Below are positions 25,747 to 35,459 of a stretch of 64,000 nt of DNA, in pieces (positions within the stretch are counted from its first letter, which is position 1; every line of letters begins with the position of its first letter). The notes under the pieces were generated by a model. That model had not been told where the DNA came from and ran no database searches. It was given only the letters and a program-made list of their open reading frames with translations. Position numbers and translations under genes: made by a program. Origin of the DNA: Hyphomicrobiales bacterium (GTDB lineage Bacteria > Pseudomonadota > Alphaproteobacteria > Rhizobiales > Rhizobiaceae); assembly GCA_900465675.1 (NCBI GenBank), contig UBJR01000005.1, forward strand, positions 608,271-672,270, given 5' to 3'.

Positions 25747-26061
25747 ATGAGCGGAAACTGGATCGAAGTCTGCGCGGCCGATGATATCGATGAGGAGGAT
25801 GTCATCCGCTTCGATCACGACGGCAAAACCTTCGCGGTCTATCGCAGCCCCGACGACGAGTTCTTTGCGACGGACGGGCTCTGCACGCACGAGCGCATTC
25901 ACCTCGCGGATGGTCTGGTGATGGACGACATCATCGAATGTCCGAAACATAACGGCCGCTTCAGCTACAAGACCGGCGAGGCCAAGGGTGCTCCCGTCTG
26001 CGTCAACCTGAAGACCTATCCGGTCAAGGTCGAAGGCGGCGCCGTCTTCATCTCTCTCTAG
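25747..26061 (+). CDS. Rieske-type [2Fe-2S] ferredoxin (MocE-like)
   Basis: 104 residues. The Rieske ligands are Cys46 and His48 (CTHE) and Cys65 and His68 (CPKHNG), with normal spacing. A stand-alone Rieske protein of this size acts as the soluble electron carrier between a flavin reductase and a terminal oxygenase. GGAGG precedes the ATG, and the gene lies 24 bases after the oxygenase and 9 before the reductase, so all three should be co-expressed. It is the MocE-family ferredoxin in this arrangement. Confidence 0.92.
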   Translation: MSGNWIEVCAADDIDEEDVIRFDHDGKTFAVYRSPDDEFFATDGLCTHERIHLADGLVMDDIIECPKHNGRFSYKTGEAKGAPVCVNLKTYPVKVEGGAVFISL

Positions 26062-26070
26062 GAGGCTCCT

Positions 26071-27294
26071 GTGTCTCATTTCGTCATTGTCGGGGCCGGA
26101 GAATGCGGCGCCCGCGCTGCCTTTGCGCTGCGCGAAAAGGGTTTCGACGGCAGCATCACGCTTGTCGGAACCGAAACCCTGCTGCCATACGAGCGGCCGC
26201 CGCTATCGAAGGCAAGCCTCGGCGAAACCATCGAACCCAAGCTGATCGCTGCTGCCGAACGCTATGAGGCGGCGAATATCCGCCTGCTGACCGGCGTTTC
26301 GGTGGAGAGTCTCGATCCGAAAGCTCGGAATATGGTGCTCTCCGATGGCGCGGTGATCTCCTATGACAAGCTGCTGCTGGCGACGGGCGCCAGCGCCAGG
26401 GAGTTTCCCGGTGCGCCTGCGATGAGCGCGCGGATCCGGGCGCTGCGCACGCACCAGGACGCGATCGCCCTGCGCGGTGTCATGCAGCCGGGCAGGCATA
26501 TCGCCATTATCGGCGGCGGTTTCATCGGCCTCGAGGTGGCGGCAACGGCGATCAAGCTCGGCGCGCGCGTCACCCTCGTCGAGGGGCTCGAGCGGGTGTT
26601 GAAGCGTGGCGTGCCTGAGGAGATCGCCCATGCGCTCGCAGAGCGTCATCGGGGCGAAGGCATCGATCTGCGCTGCGGAGCGGCGATCGAAGCGATCGGC
26701 GAAGCGGAGGACCATGCCTTCATCCGCATGGCCGGCGAGGTGCTGGAGGCCGACCTGATCCTTGTTGGGATCGGTGCCCGGCCGAATATCGAACTGGCGG
26801 AAAAAGCAGGTCTTGTCGTTGATAACGGTATCGCTGTCGATACCCATCTGCAGACCTCCAGGCCGGGCATTTATGCTGCCGGAGACTGCTGCTCTTTTCC
26901 CCTTGAAATTTACGGCGGTAAACGCGTGCGACTCGAATCGTGGCGCAATGCGCAGGAGCAGGGCACCCTCGCCGCCGCCAATATGATGGGCGGCAGCGAG
27001 ACGATTTCCGCCGTGCCGTGGTTCTGGTCGGATCAATATGATCTGACGCTGCAGATTGCAGGCCTCTCTGATGGAGCAGTGACGCATCTGAGGCGCGATC
27101 TCGGCGACGGCGCCTTCATCCTCTTCCATCTCGATGCCGGCGGCCGCCTGCTGGCGGCAAGCGGCATCGGTACCGGCAATGCCGTCGCCCGCGACATCCG
27201 CCTTGCGGAGATGCTGATTGCAGCGCGCGCCCATCCCGATCCGGCGGCCCTGACCTCAACTAATGTCAAATTGAAGTCGCTGCTCGCGGCCTGA
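26071..27294 (+). CDS. FAD-dependent ferredoxin reductase (MocF-like)
   Basis: 407 residues, GTG start with AGGAGG upstream. The N-terminal FAD loop (VGAGECGARAA), the ATG-type motif LLATGAS near residue 108, the NAD(P)H loop IGGGFIGLE near residue 145 and the C-terminal YAAGDC near 270 are those of rubredoxin/putidaredoxin-type reductases. It would pass electrons from NAD(P)H to the Rieske protein encoded just upstream. The stop is directly followed by the PanB-like gene. Confidence 0.92.
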   Translation: MSHFVIVGAGECGARAAFALREKGFDGSITLVGTETLLPYERPPLSKASLGETIEPKLIAAAERYEAANIRLLTGVSVESLDPKARNMVLSDGAVISYDKLLLATGASAREFPGAPAMSARIRALRTHQDAIALRGVMQPGRHIAIIGGGFIGLEVAATAIKLGARVTLVEGLERVLKRGVPEEIAHALAERHRGEGIDLRCGAAIEAIGEAEDHAFIRMAGEVLEADLILVGIGARPNIELAEKAGLVVDNGIAVDTHLQTSRPGIYAAGDCCSFPLEIYGGKRVRLESWRNAQEQGTLAAANMMGGSETISAVPWFWSDQYDLTLQIAGLSDGAVTHLRRDLGDGAFILFHLDAGGRLLAASGIGTGNAVARDIRLAEMLIAARAHPDPAALTSTNVKLKSLLAA

Positions 27295-27306
27295 ATGGAG
27301 AACAGA

Positions 27307-28119
27307 ATGAAGAAGCATATCCGGCCGACCGTAGCCGATCTTTTGGCGGAAAAAGGTAAGCGTCAACTTACAATGCTGCGCGTTACCTCGCTGGAGGATG
27401 CGGAAGCCGCGGAGAAGGCGAAGATCGATATCGTCTCGGTTCCACCGGCGCTGTTGGGGCCGGTCTTCCGCGAGGTGGCGCCGAGCCCATTTGCCATCCC
27501 TGGGCTTGAATATGGCGATCTGGTCTCGGCGGACGAATATATGCGCGAGGCGTTCAAGGCGCTGAAAGCCGGCGGTGATGCCGTCTATTGCGCTGCCGGG
27601 CTCTCCACCATCCGGCGGATGCGCGAGGAGGGGATTCCCGTCTGCGGTCACGTCGGCCTCATCCCATCTAAGGCGACCTGGACCGGTGGCTTTCGCGCCG
27701 TCGGTAAGACAGCTGCTAGCGCCTTCGAGATCTGGCGCCAGACCAAGGCGCTGGAGGATGCGGGCGCCTTCGCGGCCGAGATCGAGGTCGTGCCCGGCGA
27801 GGTCGCGGCTGCGATCAGCCAGAACACTTCTATGCTGATGATCTCCATGGGTGCCGGAACCGGCTGCGATGCGCAATATCTCTTCGCCGACGATGTGCTC
27901 GGCGCCAATCGGGACCACTATCCGCGCCACGCCAAGGTCTATCGCAACTTCGCAGCCGAGCATGACCGGTTGCAGCGCGAGCGTATCGCGGCCTTCGCCG
28001 AATTCGCCGAGGATGTCAAAACCGGCGCCTATCCGGAAAAGCGGCACCTCGTCGGCGTCGATGAAGAGCAGCTGAAACTCTTCTTGCACCGGCTGCGCAG
28101 CGAGTTGGATCGCGCCTGA
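27307..28119 (+). CDS. PanB-like (ketopantoate hydroxymethyltransferase fold) protein with altered active site
   Basis: 270 residues resembling 3-methyl-2-oxobutanoate hydroxymethyltransferase: PVCGHVGLIPSK (111-122), EIEVVPGEVA (158-167) and MGAGTGCDAQYLFADDVLG (181-199) match conserved PanB blocks. However, the Mg2+-binding VGDS motif is replaced by VSVP (43-46), and the lysine of the MVKIEG block by tyrosine (about residue 94), so normal ketopantoate synthesis is doubtful. The ATG at 27307 has GGAG six bases upstream; another in-frame ATG at 27295 abuts the preceding stop. As the fourth gene of the oxygenase operon it might handle the one-carbon unit or the product; this is inference. Confidence 0.75.
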   Translation: MKKHIRPTVADLLAEKGKRQLTMLRVTSLEDAEAAEKAKIDIVSVPPALLGPVFREVAPSPFAIPGLEYGDLVSADEYMREAFKALKAGGDAVYCAAGLSTIRRMREEGIPVCGHVGLIPSKATWTGGFRAVGKTAASAFEIWRQTKALEDAGAFAAEIEVVPGEVAAAISQNTSMLMISMGAGTGCDAQYLFADDVLGANRDHYPRHAKVYRNFAAEHDRLQRERIAAFAEFAEDVKTGAYPEKRHLVGVDEEQLKLFLHRLRSELDRA

Positions 28120-28134
28120 TTGCTTGGCGAAGAT

Positions 28135-28158
28135 GCAGGCGTGGCGTGCTACGCCTGC
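28135..28158. terminator. Hairpin between convergent genes
   Basis: Arms GCAGGCGT and ACGCCTGC pair exactly around an 8-base loop, overlapping the hutD stop codon, 15 bases after the PanB-like stop. There is no clear U-run, so it is a weak terminator candidate. Confidence 0.4.
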
Positions 28159-28733
28159 CAGATGTGGATCAGATAGCAGGTTGCGCGGCCGCGAAGAACG
28201 AGTGGAGACGGGCGTTCCACTGCGGCCAGAACCGCGTCGTCATTCTCGAGTGCTGCATTTTCTCCACCGTATTCGCAGACGAGGCTGCCGTCGCGGCAGA
28301 CAAGCAGGACCGTGCCGGCATTCGCTGTCCCGGTCCAATCACCATCGACTGCAAGCCGCAAGACGCTGTGCTTGAGCCCAGCGCGCCGCGTCATGACATT
28401 AAGATCGGTGATCGTGCCGTCGGCGAGGGCGGCGGCCACCGGAACGTCGGCAGGGAAGGCGAGCGGCTCGCTCGATTTGGTCAGCAAAACGGGATCCCGG
28501 CCGCCGATGGCGAGCGATATGCCGTTGCCGGTGAGGATCGACAAGGTCCGGTCGATCCCCTCGAAAATCGAAAACGGCCCATCGCTGGCAACCGTTGCCA
28601 TGCTGACCCGCCAATCGAATGCGCCGAGCGCCGCGTTCTCGGGAAAGACAGCAATCTCCACCGTCTCCCCGCCGCCATTCTTCCACGGCATGCGGCGATG
28701 GTTGCTGGCCTTGAGATGGGTGATGCGTGGCAT
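28149..28733 (-). CDS. hutD: HutD/Ves family protein
   Basis: 194 residues from the ATG at 28733; the start at 28763 touches the repeat array upstream. The cupin-like HutD features are seen: RMPWKNGGGETVEIAVFP near residue 15 and WRVSMATVASDGPFSIFEG near 43. HutD is associated with histidine-utilisation genes, where it is thought to limit pathway flux, and it is not an enzyme of the main route. It is separated from hutU by a toxin-antitoxin pair on the other strand, so it has its own promoter in the short region shared with the antitoxin gene. Confidence 0.87.
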   Translation of the reverse strand: MPRITHLKASNHRRMPWKNGGGETVEIAVFPENAALGAFDWRVSMATVASDGPFSIFEGIDRTLSILTGNGISLAIGGRDPVLLTKSSEPLAFPADVPVAAALADGTITDLNVMTRRAGLKHSVLRLAVDGDWTGTANAGTVLLVCRDGSLVCEYGGENAALENDDAVLAAVERPSPLVLRGRATCYLIHIWQA

Positions 28734-28763
28734 GGCGGGCTCCGGATTGAAAAATTCGATCAA

Positions 28764-28805
28764 GTGGACTAAGTTTAGTGGACTAAGTTTAGTGGACTAA
28801 GTTCA
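28764..28805. repeat. Three tandem 14-bp repeats, probable antitoxin operator
   Basis: GTGGACTAAGTTTA occurs twice in direct succession (28764-28777, 28778-28791), followed by a third copy with one change (28792-28805). Each junction makes a pseudo-palindrome TTAGT-GG-ACTAA. The array lies just upstream of the Phd-type antitoxin and also abuts the divergent hutD start, a usual position for toxin-antitoxin autoregulation. Confidence 0.75.
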
Positions 28806-28821
28806 AAGAGGTTCATGCACC

Positions 28822-29085
28822 ATGGAAATCGTCAATATCCATGAAGCCAAGACCAACCTGTCGCGCCTGATGGAGAAGGTCGCGAAAGGCGAGTCCTTCA
28901 TCATCGCCAAGGCGGGCAAACCGATCGGCAAGGTCGTGCCGATCGATGAGGTCGAGAAGCCCAAGAAGCGGCGTATCGGTTTCATGAAGGGCATGTTCAA
29001 GACACCCGAAGACTTCGACACGATGATGGCCGAGGAGATCGAGGAAATGTTCTACGGCAATCCCGACAAGTTCAAAGACCGATGA
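28822..29085 (+). CDS. Phd/YefM-family antitoxin
   Basis: 87 residues. The N-terminal half (MEIVNIHEAKTNLSRLMEKV...GKPIGKVVPID) is the Phd/YefM DNA-binding fold; the charged C-terminal tail (GFMKGMFKTPEDFDTMMAEE) would wrap the toxin. The stop overlaps the start of the PIN toxin by four bases (ATGA). Three tandem 14-bp repeats precede it and are the likely operator. Antitoxin and toxin would form a repressor complex on that array. Confidence 0.9.
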   Translation: MEIVNIHEAKTNLSRLMEKVAKGESFIIAKAGKPIGKVVPIDEVEKPKKRRIGFMKGMFKTPEDFDTMMAEEIEEMFYGNPDKFKDR

Positions 29086-29465
29086 AATTTTTGCTCGATA
29101 CGCACTTTCTGCTTTGGACGGCTGAGGAATCCGACCGGCTGCCAAAGGAATTCGTCAAGCTTGTCGAGGACGAGACCAACGAGCTGATCTTCTCCGTCGT
29201 CAGTATTTGGGAAGTCGCGATCAAGGTTCGGCGCAGGCCGAATTTCGACATCACGGCCGGGCTTTTGCGGCGCTTCCTGCTCGATAACGGATTCGACGAA
29301 CTGCAGGTGACCGGCGAGCATGCGACGGCTGTCGAAAATCTGCCGTCTATTCATGGGGACCCATTTGACCGCCTGCTTGTCGCCCAGGCCTTTTCGGAAG
29401 GTCTGGTCCTGCTGACAGCGGACAGAACCCTCGCGCAATACGGTGGTTCTGTCCGGCTGATGTGA
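29082..29465 (+). CDS. PIN-domain ribonuclease toxin (VapC-like)
   Basis: 127 residues with the PIN-domain acidic residues Asp6 (LLDTH), Glu44 (SIWEVAIK), Asp93/Asp96 (HGDPFDRLL) and Asp114 (TADR), which bind Mg2+ in VapC-type endoribonucleases. All appear intact, so the toxin is probably active when free of its antitoxin. It overlaps the antitoxin gene by ATGA and ends three bases before the hutU stop on the other strand. The pair sits between hutU and hutD, which suggests insertion into the hut cluster. Confidence 0.9.
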   Translation: MKFLLDTHFLLWTAEESDRLPKEFVKLVEDETNELIFSVVSIWEVAIKVRRRPNFDITAGLLRRFLLDNGFDELQVTGEHATAVENLPSIHGDPFDRLLVAQAFSEGLVLLTADRTLAQYGGSVRLM

Positions 29466-29468
29466 TCG

Positions 29469-31154
29469 TCAGTTCCCCAAAATCCCCGGCAGCCGCAGTC
29501 CCTTCTCCTTGGCGCAATCGATTGCGATGTCATAGCCCGCATCGGCGTGGCGCATGACGCCGGTCGCCGGGTCGTTCCAAAGAACGTTTCCGAGGCGGCG
29601 CGCCGCATCGTCGGTGCCGTCGGCGCAGATTACCATGCCGGAGTGCTGCGAGAAGCCCATGCCGACGCCGCCGCCGTGGTGGAGCGACACCCAGGTGGCG
29701 CCCGATGCGGTGTTGAGCAGTGCGTTCAGCAGCGGCCAGTCGGAAACGGCGTCCGAGCCGTCCTTCATCGCTTCGGTCTCGCGGTTCGGCGAGGCGACGG
29801 AGCCGGAGTCCAGGTGATCGCGGCCGATGACGACGGGCGCCTTCAACTCGCCGTTCCGGACCATCTCGTTGAAGGCGAGGCCGAGCTTGTGGCGGTCGCC
29901 GAGGCCGACCCAGCAGATACGCGCCGGCAGGCCCTGGAAGGCGATGCGTTCGCGCGCCATGTCGAGCCAGTTGTGCAGGTGCTTGTTGTCAGGCAGCAGC
30001 TCCTTCACTTTGGCGTCGGTCTTGTAGATATCCTCCGGGTCGCCCGACAGGGCTGCCCAGCGGAATGGACCGATGCCGCGGCAGAAGAGCGGGCGAATAT
30101 AGGCCGGCACGAAGCCCGGGAAGGCGAAGGCGTTTTCGAGGCCCTCGTCCTTGGCCACCTGGCGGATGTTGTTGCCGTAATCGAGTGTCGGAACGCCGGC
30201 ATCCCAGAAGGCAACCATGGCTTCGACATGCTGGCGCATCGAGGCGCGGGCAGCGTCTTCGACGGATTTCGGATCGGTTTCGCGCTTGGCCTTGGCTTCC
30301 TCGACGGTCCAGCCGACCGGGAGGTAGCCGTTGCGCGGATCATGTGCCGAGGTCTGGTCGGTGACGATATCCGGGCGCGGGCCGCCGGCCTTCATGCGCT
30401 TGACGAGTTCCGGGAAGATCTCCGCGGCATTGCCGAGCAGGCCGACGGACCTGGCTTCTCCGGCCTTGGTCCACTTGTCGATGAGGGCGAGAGCCTCGTC
30501 GAGTGTCTTTGCCTTTTCATCGACATAGCGAGTGCGGATACGGAAATCGATGCGGGTCTCATCGCATTCGACGGCAAGGCAGCAGGCGCCGGCCATGACG
30601 GCTGCGAGCGGTTGCGCGCCACCCATTCCGCCGAGACCACCGGTAAGTATCCACTTACCTTTGAGGTTGCCGTCATAATGCTGGCGGCCGGCTTCGACGA
30701 AGGTTTCGTAGGTGCCCTGAACGATGCCCTGTGTGCCGATATAGATCCATGAACCGGCCGTCATCTGGCCGTACATCGCAAGGCCCTTCTTGTCGAGCTC
30801 GTTGAAATGATCCCACGTGGCCCAATGCGGCACGAGGTTGGAATTGGCAATCAGAACGCGCGGCGCATCCTTGTGGGTGCGGAACACGCCGACCGGCTTG
30901 CCGGACTGAACGAGCAGCGTCTCGTCCTCGTTCAGCGTCTTCAGCGTTGCGGCGATCCGGTCGAAATCCTCCCAGGTGCGGGCGGCACGGCCGATGCCGC
31001 CGTAGACGACCAGTTCGTTCGGGTTCTCGGCCACGTCGGGATCGAGGTTGTTCATCAGCATGCGCAGCGGCGCTTCGGTCATCCAGCTCTTGGCATTCAG
31101 CTCGTCGCCGCGCGGCGCGCGGATTTCACGGATGTTGTGACGCGGATTGCTCAT
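29469..31154 (-). CDS. hutU: Urocanate hydratase
   Basis: 561 residues, the standard length. Family landmarks include [10 protein letters not shown] near residue 62, the NAD-binding [13 protein letters not shown] near 175 and [20 protein letters not shown] near 400. The enzyme converts urocanate to imidazolone propionate using NAD+. The start at 31154 gives the usual N-terminus [16 protein letters not shown]; a frame open to 31244 overlaps hutH and is rejected. It follows hutH by one base in the operon hutI-hutH-hutU. Confidence 0.97.
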   Translation of the reverse strand: MSNPRHNIREIRAPRGDELNAKSWMTEAPLRMLMNNLDPDVAENPNELVVYGGIGRAARTWEDFDRIAATLKTLNEDETLLVQSGKPVGVFRTHKDAPRVLIANSNLVPHWATWDHFNELDKKGLAMYGQMTAGSWIYIGTQGIVQGTYETFVEAGRQHYDGNLKGKWILTGGLGGMGGAQPLAAVMAGACCLAVECDETRIDFRIRTRYVDEKAKTLDEALALIDKWTKAGEARSVGLLGNAAEIFPELVKRMKAGGPRPDIVTDQTSAHDPRNGYLPVGWTVEEAKAKRETDPKSVEDAARASMRQHVEAMVAFWDAGVPTLDYGNNIRQVAKDEGLENAFAFPGFVPAYIRPLFCRGIGPFRWAALSGDPEDIYKTDAKVKELLPDNKHLHNWLDMARERIAFQGLPARICWVGLGDRHKLGLAFNEMVRNGELKAPVVIGRDHLDSGSVASPNRETEAMKDGSDAVSDWPLLNALLNTASGATWVSLHHGGGVGMGFSQHSGMVICADGTDDAARRLGNVLWNDPATGVMRHADAGYDIAIDCAKEKGLRLPGILGN

Positions 31155-31155
31155 C

Positions 31156-32691
31156 TCAGATCTCCAGGGAAGGAAGGATGTTGGCGGATACGGACGCGTT
31201 GAGCGCCCCGGTGGCGATGAGGCTGCTGGCAGCCTCGAGGTCATTGGCCATGTAGCGGTCGATTTCGAGCGTCGGGACCACGGTGCGGATCGCGCCGATC
31301 GCCTTCAGTAGCTCGGGGCTGGTGGCCAGCGGCGCGCGGAATTCGACGCCCTGTGCTGCCGTCAGCGCTTCGATGCCGATGATGCCGAAGAGGTTTTCGG
31401 TCATCTGCAGCAGGCGGCGTGCGCCATGGCAGGCCATGGAAACATGGTCTTCCTGGTTTGCCGAGGTCGGCGTCGAGTCGACCGAAGCCGGGTGCGACAT
31501 CTGCTTGTTCTCGCTCATCAATGCCGCCGAAGTGACTTCAGCGATCATCAGGCCGGAATTCAGGCCGGGCTTCTTGGCGAGGAAAGCCGGGAGGCCATAG
31601 GAGAGGGCGGGATCGACAAGCAGCGCAATGCGGCGCTGGGCGATCGCGCCGATTTCGCAGACGGCGATGGCGATCTGATCGGCCGCGAAGGCGACCGGTT
31701 CGGCATGGAAATTGCCGCCCGAGACGACGGAGTTGTCGGAGAGTACCAGCGGGTTGTCAGTCACCGCGTTGGATTCGATCTCAAGCGTGCGGGCAACCGA
31801 ACGGAGAAGATCGAGGCAGGCGCCGTCAACCTGCGGCTGGCAACGGATGCAATAGGGGTCCTGCACGCGCTCGTCGCCCTCGATATGGCTCTGGCGGATG
31901 ATAGAGTTGTCGAGCAGCGCGCGTAGCGCCGCTGCCGTATCGATCTGGCCCTTGTGACCGCGAAGCGTATGAATGTCGGGATGGAAGGGCGCGGAGGAGC
32001 CCATCGCGGCATCCGTCGACATCGCGCCGGTGATCAGCGCTGCCTGGGCGGCGCGGTGGGCACGGAACAATCCGGCCAGCGCCAGCGCCGTCGAGGTCTG
32101 TGTGCCGTTGATCAGCGCCAGGCCTTCCTTGGCGGCGAGCACGACAGGCTTCAGCCCGGCCTTTTGCAATGCCGCAGCGCCGGAGAGGCGTTCGCCTGCG
32201 AAGAAAGCTTCGGCTTCGCCCATCATCACGGCTGCCATATGGGCGAGCGGTGCAAGGTCGCCGGATGCGCCGACGGAGCCCTTTTCCGGGATGACCGGGA
32301 TCACGCCCTTTTTGAGCATGCCTTCGATCAGCCGTACGAGTTCAAGGTGAACGCCGGATGCGCCGCGGCCGAGCGAGACGAGCTTCAGCGACATGATCAG
32401 CCGCACGACATTCTCGGGAAGCGGCGCGCCGATGCCGCAGCAATGCGACAGGATGAGATTGCGCTGCAGCGTTGCAACATCGGCAGCATCGATCTTGATC
32501 GAGGCCAGTTTGCCGAAGCCGGTATTGATACCGTAAACCGGGGCGTTACCGGCGGCGATCTCGGCGATGCGCGCGGCTGCCTTGTTGATCCCGGCGTCGA
32601 AGGACGTATCGAGCCTGGCCGGTTCGCCGGTCCAGTAGATGGTTTCCAACTGTCTCAGAGAAACGGAGCCTGGATGGAGGGTGATGGTCAA
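31156..32691 (-). CDS. hutH: Histidine ammonia-lyase
   Basis: 511 residues. The MIO cofactor triad Ala142-Ser143-Gly144 is in [12 protein letters not shown], and PYCIRCQPQ and the C-terminal EDHVSMA segment are conserved. It deaminates histidine to urocanate. The start is a TTG at 32691, overlapping the hutI stop (TTGA), which gives the typical family N-terminus and suggests translational coupling; no ATG nearby would give a full-length protein. Second gene of hutI-hutH-hutU. Confidence 0.96.
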   Translation of the reverse strand: MTITLHPGSVSLRQLETIYWTGEPARLDTSFDAGINKAAARIAEIAAGNAPVYGINTGFGKLASIKIDAADVATLQRNLILSHCCGIGAPLPENVVRLIMSLKLVSLGRGASGVHLELVRLIEGMLKKGVIPVIPEKGSVGASGDLAPLAHMAAVMMGEAEAFFAGERLSGAAALQKAGLKPVVLAAKEGLALINGTQTSTALALAGLFRAHRAAQAALITGAMSTDAAMGSSAPFHPDIHTLRGHKGQIDTAAALRALLDNSIIRQSHIEGDERVQDPYCIRCQPQVDGACLDLLRSVARTLEIESNAVTDNPLVLSDNSVVSGGNFHAEPVAFAADQIAIAVCEIGAIAQRRIALLVDPALSYGLPAFLAKKPGLNSGLMIAEVTSAALMSENKQMSHPASVDSTPTSANQEDHVSMACHGARRLLQMTENLFGIIGIEALTAAQGVEFRAPLATSPELLKAIGAIRTVVPTLEIDRYMANDLEAASSLIATGALNASVSANILPSLEI

Positions 32692-33938
32692 CGGCCGATC
32701 CTTTCGCCCTTGTAGATGCGTGCATGAAGTGGGTTGAAGCCGATGCGGTAGACGAGCTCGGCGGGGCTCTCGATATCCCAGATTGCCATATCGGCGGATT
32801 TGCCGGTTTCCAGCGTTCCGGTCTCGTCGAGAAGGCCAAGAGCGCGCGCACCCTCACGGGTGGCGCCGGCGATGCATTCCTCGACGGTGAGGCCGAAAAG
32901 CGTTGCCGACATGTTCATCGTCAGCAGCAGCGAGGTCAGCGGCGAGGTGCCGGGATTGCAGTCGGTCGCGATGGCAATCGGCACACCTGCGGCGCGCAAC
33001 GCCTTGACCGGCGGCTTCTGCTTTTCGTTGATGGCGTAGAAGGCGCCGGGCAGCAGCACGGCAACGGTTCCAGCTGCAGCCATGGCCGCAATGCCTTCGT
33101 CATCGAGATATTCCAGATGATCGGCGGACAGTGCGCCGTAACCGGCGGCGAGCTTGGCGCCACCGAGGTTCGACAGCTGCTCGGCATGCAGCTTGACCGG
33201 CAGGTCGAGCGCCTTGGCGCGATCGAAGACGCGGGAGATTTCGTCGATCGAAAAAGCGATGCCTTCACAGAAGCCATCGACAGCATCGGCAAGACCGCGC
33301 TTGTGTGCTTCATCGAGCGCCGGCAGCACGACATCGTTGATATAGTCGCCGTTGCGGCCCTTGTAATGCGCGGGTGTCGCGTGGGCGCCGAGATAGCTGG
33401 TCTTGACCCGAACAGGTCTGATATTGCCGAGCGCGCGGGCGGCTTCCAGCATCTTCAGCTCACCGTCGATGGTCAGTCCGTAGCCGGACTTGATCTCGAT
33501 GGTCGTGACGCCTTCCGAAAGCAGCGTATCGAGCCGACGTATCGAGGCCTGAACGAGGCCGTCGACCGACAGCGCATTGGTCGCCTTGACCGAGGAAACG
33601 ATACCGCCGCCGGCCCGGGCAATCTCTTCGTAGGTCGCGCCTTCGAGGCGCATCTCGAACTCGCGGGCGCGGTTGCCGCCATAAACGATGTGCGTGTGGC
33701 AATCGACAAGACCGGGCGTGACCCAGCGTCCTTCCAGATCGCTGATCTCGGCGCGCTCGATCATCGCGACCGGCAACTCGCCTTCCGGGCCGACGTAGGT
33801 GATCCGGCCGCCTTCGGTCACGACAGCACCTTTTTCGATGATGCCCAGACCCGGCTGCGCAGGATCGAGCGTCGCCAGTCTGGCGTTGCGCCAGAGGCTT
33901 GGACGGTCCGTTCCGGTGAAAAGATTATCCCCTGTCAT
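32688..33938 (-). CDS. hutI: Imidazolonepropionase
   Basis: 416 residues of the amidohydrolase fold. The metal-binding HxH (CHTHIVYGG, near residue 80) and KLHAEQLSN near residue 250 are present, as is ATDCNPGT near 325. It opens the imidazolone ring to give N-formimino-glutamate. The ATG at 33938 gives the normal N-terminus; the open frame upstream is antisense to hutF. It is the first gene of the leftward hut operon, and a HutC-type operator lies 30 bases upstream. Confidence 0.96.
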   Translation of the reverse strand: MTGDNLFTGTDRPSLWRNARLATLDPAQPGLGIIEKGAVVTEGGRITYVGPEGELPVAMIERAEISDLEGRWVTPGLVDCHTHIVYGGNRAREFEMRLEGATYEEIARAGGGIVSSVKATNALSVDGLVQASIRRLDTLLSEGVTTIEIKSGYGLTIDGELKMLEAARALGNIRPVRVKTSYLGAHATPAHYKGRNGDYINDVVLPALDEAHKRGLADAVDGFCEGIAFSIDEISRVFDRAKALDLPVKLHAEQLSNLGGAKLAAGYGALSADHLEYLDDEGIAAMAAAGTVAVLLPGAFYAINEKQKPPVKALRAAGVPIAIATDCNPGTSPLTSLLLTMNMSATLFGLTVEECIAGATREGARALGLLDETGTLETGKSADMAIWDIESPAELVYRIGFNPLHARIYKGERIGR

Positions 33939-33967
33939 CAGCTTTACGCCTTTCCTTATGTCGAAAC

Positions 33968-33979
33968 ATGTATATACAT
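33968..33979. promoter_or_regulatory. Probable HutC operator between hutI and hutF
   Basis: Perfect 12-bp palindrome ATGTATATACAT containing the TGTATATACA core known for HutC-type repressors. It lies in the 116-bp divergent region between hutI (-) and hutF (+), so it can control both transcripts. Confidence 0.8.
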
Positions 33980-34054
33980 AATAATCAGGTGACAAGTGGA
34001 ATTTTGGGCGCTTCCATGGAAAAGAAAGATGGGACGTCCTGAAGGGAGAAGCCG

Positions 34055-35401
34055 ATGACGACACTTCATGCAAAAAGCGCGCTGCTGCCGCAGGGGTGGC
34101 AGAGCGATGTGCGGTTGACGATCGAGGGCAGCCGTATTGCCAAGATCGAGACCGGTGTCGCGGCCGCCGCAGGCGATGAGCGGCATTCGGTGCTGGTCCC
34201 GGCGATGCCCAACCTTCACAGCCACGCGTTTCAGCGTGCCATGGCGGGCCTCGCCGAAGTCCGCGGCCCCACCGATGACAGCTTCTGGAGCTGGCGCACA
34301 GTGATGTACAAGTTTGCGCTGTCGATGACGCCGGACCATGTCGAAGCCGTTGCTGCGCAGCTCTATATGGAAATGTTGGAGGCGGGCTTCTCCCGCGTCG
34401 GCGAGTTTCACTACCTGCACCACGACAAGGACGGCCGCCCCTATGGCGATATTGCCGAGCTTGCCGGGCGCATTGCCAGCGCCAGTACCGATACCGGTAT
34501 CGGTCTGACGCTTCTGCCTGTCTTCTATGCCCATTCCGGTTTCGGCGGCGCGGCACCGATCGAGGGGCAGCGCCGCTTCATCAACTCTGTGGAGAGCTTC
34601 GGTAGCCTGATGGAGCGCTGCACGGCGATAACGGGCGGGATCGAGGGCGCCAAACTCGGTATCGCGCCGCATAGTCTCCGGGCTGCAACGCCGAACGAGC
34701 TGAATGCGGTTCTGCCGCTGGCAGGCAACGGCCCTGTTCACATCCACATCGCCGAGCAGGTCAAGGAGGTCGAGGACTGCATCGCCTGGTCCGGCGCGCG
34801 GCCGGTCGAGTGGCTGCTTGCCAACGCCCCGGTCGACGGCCGCTGGTGCCTGATTCATGCGACCCACATGACGAATGACGAGACGCGCGGCATGGCGAGA
34901 AGCGGCGCGATTGCCGGCCTTTGCCCGATCACCGAGGCCAATCTCGGCGATGGTACGTTTGCCGCTCCGCTGTTTCTGGAAGAGGGCGGGCGTTACGGCG
35001 TCGGGTCCGATTCCAACGTGCTGATTTCGCTGTCCGGCGAGCTGCGCCAGCTCGAATATTCCGAGCGCCTGCATCGGCGCGCCCGCAACGTCATCGCCGC
35101 GCCCGGCGGTTCGACGGCGCGCGCCCTGTTCGACAATGCCCTCAAGGGCGGCAATGCGGCACTGTCTGCCGCCGCCGGGCTTGGCGAAGGAAGGGATGCT
35201 GACATCATCTCGCTCGATTGCACCGCCATCCCCTATCTCTCAGGCGATCAGCTGCTGGATCACTGGATCTTTGCCGGTGGCGTCGGGATAGACAGTGTCT
35301 GGTCGCTCGGACGCAAGCAGGTCGAAGGTGGCCGCCATAAGAAGCGGGAGGCCATCAATCGCCGCTTCCTTGCCGCGATGCGCGAGCTGCTGGATGCATG
35401 A
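34055..35401 (+). CDS. hutF: Formimidoylglutamate deiminase
   Basis: 448 residues of the amidohydrolase superfamily. The zinc motif [11 protein letters not shown] near residue 56, HIHIAEQ near 230 and GSDSNVLIS near 320 identify HutF. It removes ammonia from N-formimino-glutamate to give N-formyl-glutamate, the five-step route that then needs HutG. GGGAGAAG precedes the ATG. hutC follows on the same strand after 58 bases. No hutG is found in the window, so the last step must be encoded elsewhere. Confidence 0.95.
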   Translation: MTTLHAKSALLPQGWQSDVRLTIEGSRIAKIETGVAAAAGDERHSVLVPAMPNLHSHAFQRAMAGLAEVRGPTDDSFWSWRTVMYKFALSMTPDHVEAVAAQLYMEMLEAGFSRVGEFHYLHHDKDGRPYGDIAELAGRIASASTDTGIGLTLLPVFYAHSGFGGAAPIEGQRRFINSVESFGSLMERCTAITGGIEGAKLGIAPHSLRAATPNELNAVLPLAGNGPVHIHIAEQVKEVEDCIAWSGARPVEWLLANAPVDGRWCLIHATHMTNDETRGMARSGAIAGLCPITEANLGDGTFAAPLFLEEGGRYGVGSDSNVLISLSGELRQLEYSERLHRRARNVIAAPGGSTARALFDNALKGGNAALSAAAGLGEGRDADIISLDCTAIPYLSGDQLLDHWIFAGGVGIDSVWSLGRKQVEGGRHKKREAINRRFLAAMRELLDA

Positions 35402-35459
35402 GCCTTCCCTTCCTTCCGTATAAGCTCTAGAGCGGGGAGGACGCCAACCGGAGCCAGAG

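Noticed and set aside
24598..26079. Open frame of about 490 codons on the minus strand opposite the oxygenase and Rieske genes
   Set aside because: The plus-strand genes have intact catalytic motifs and ribosome sites; the antisense frame has neither.
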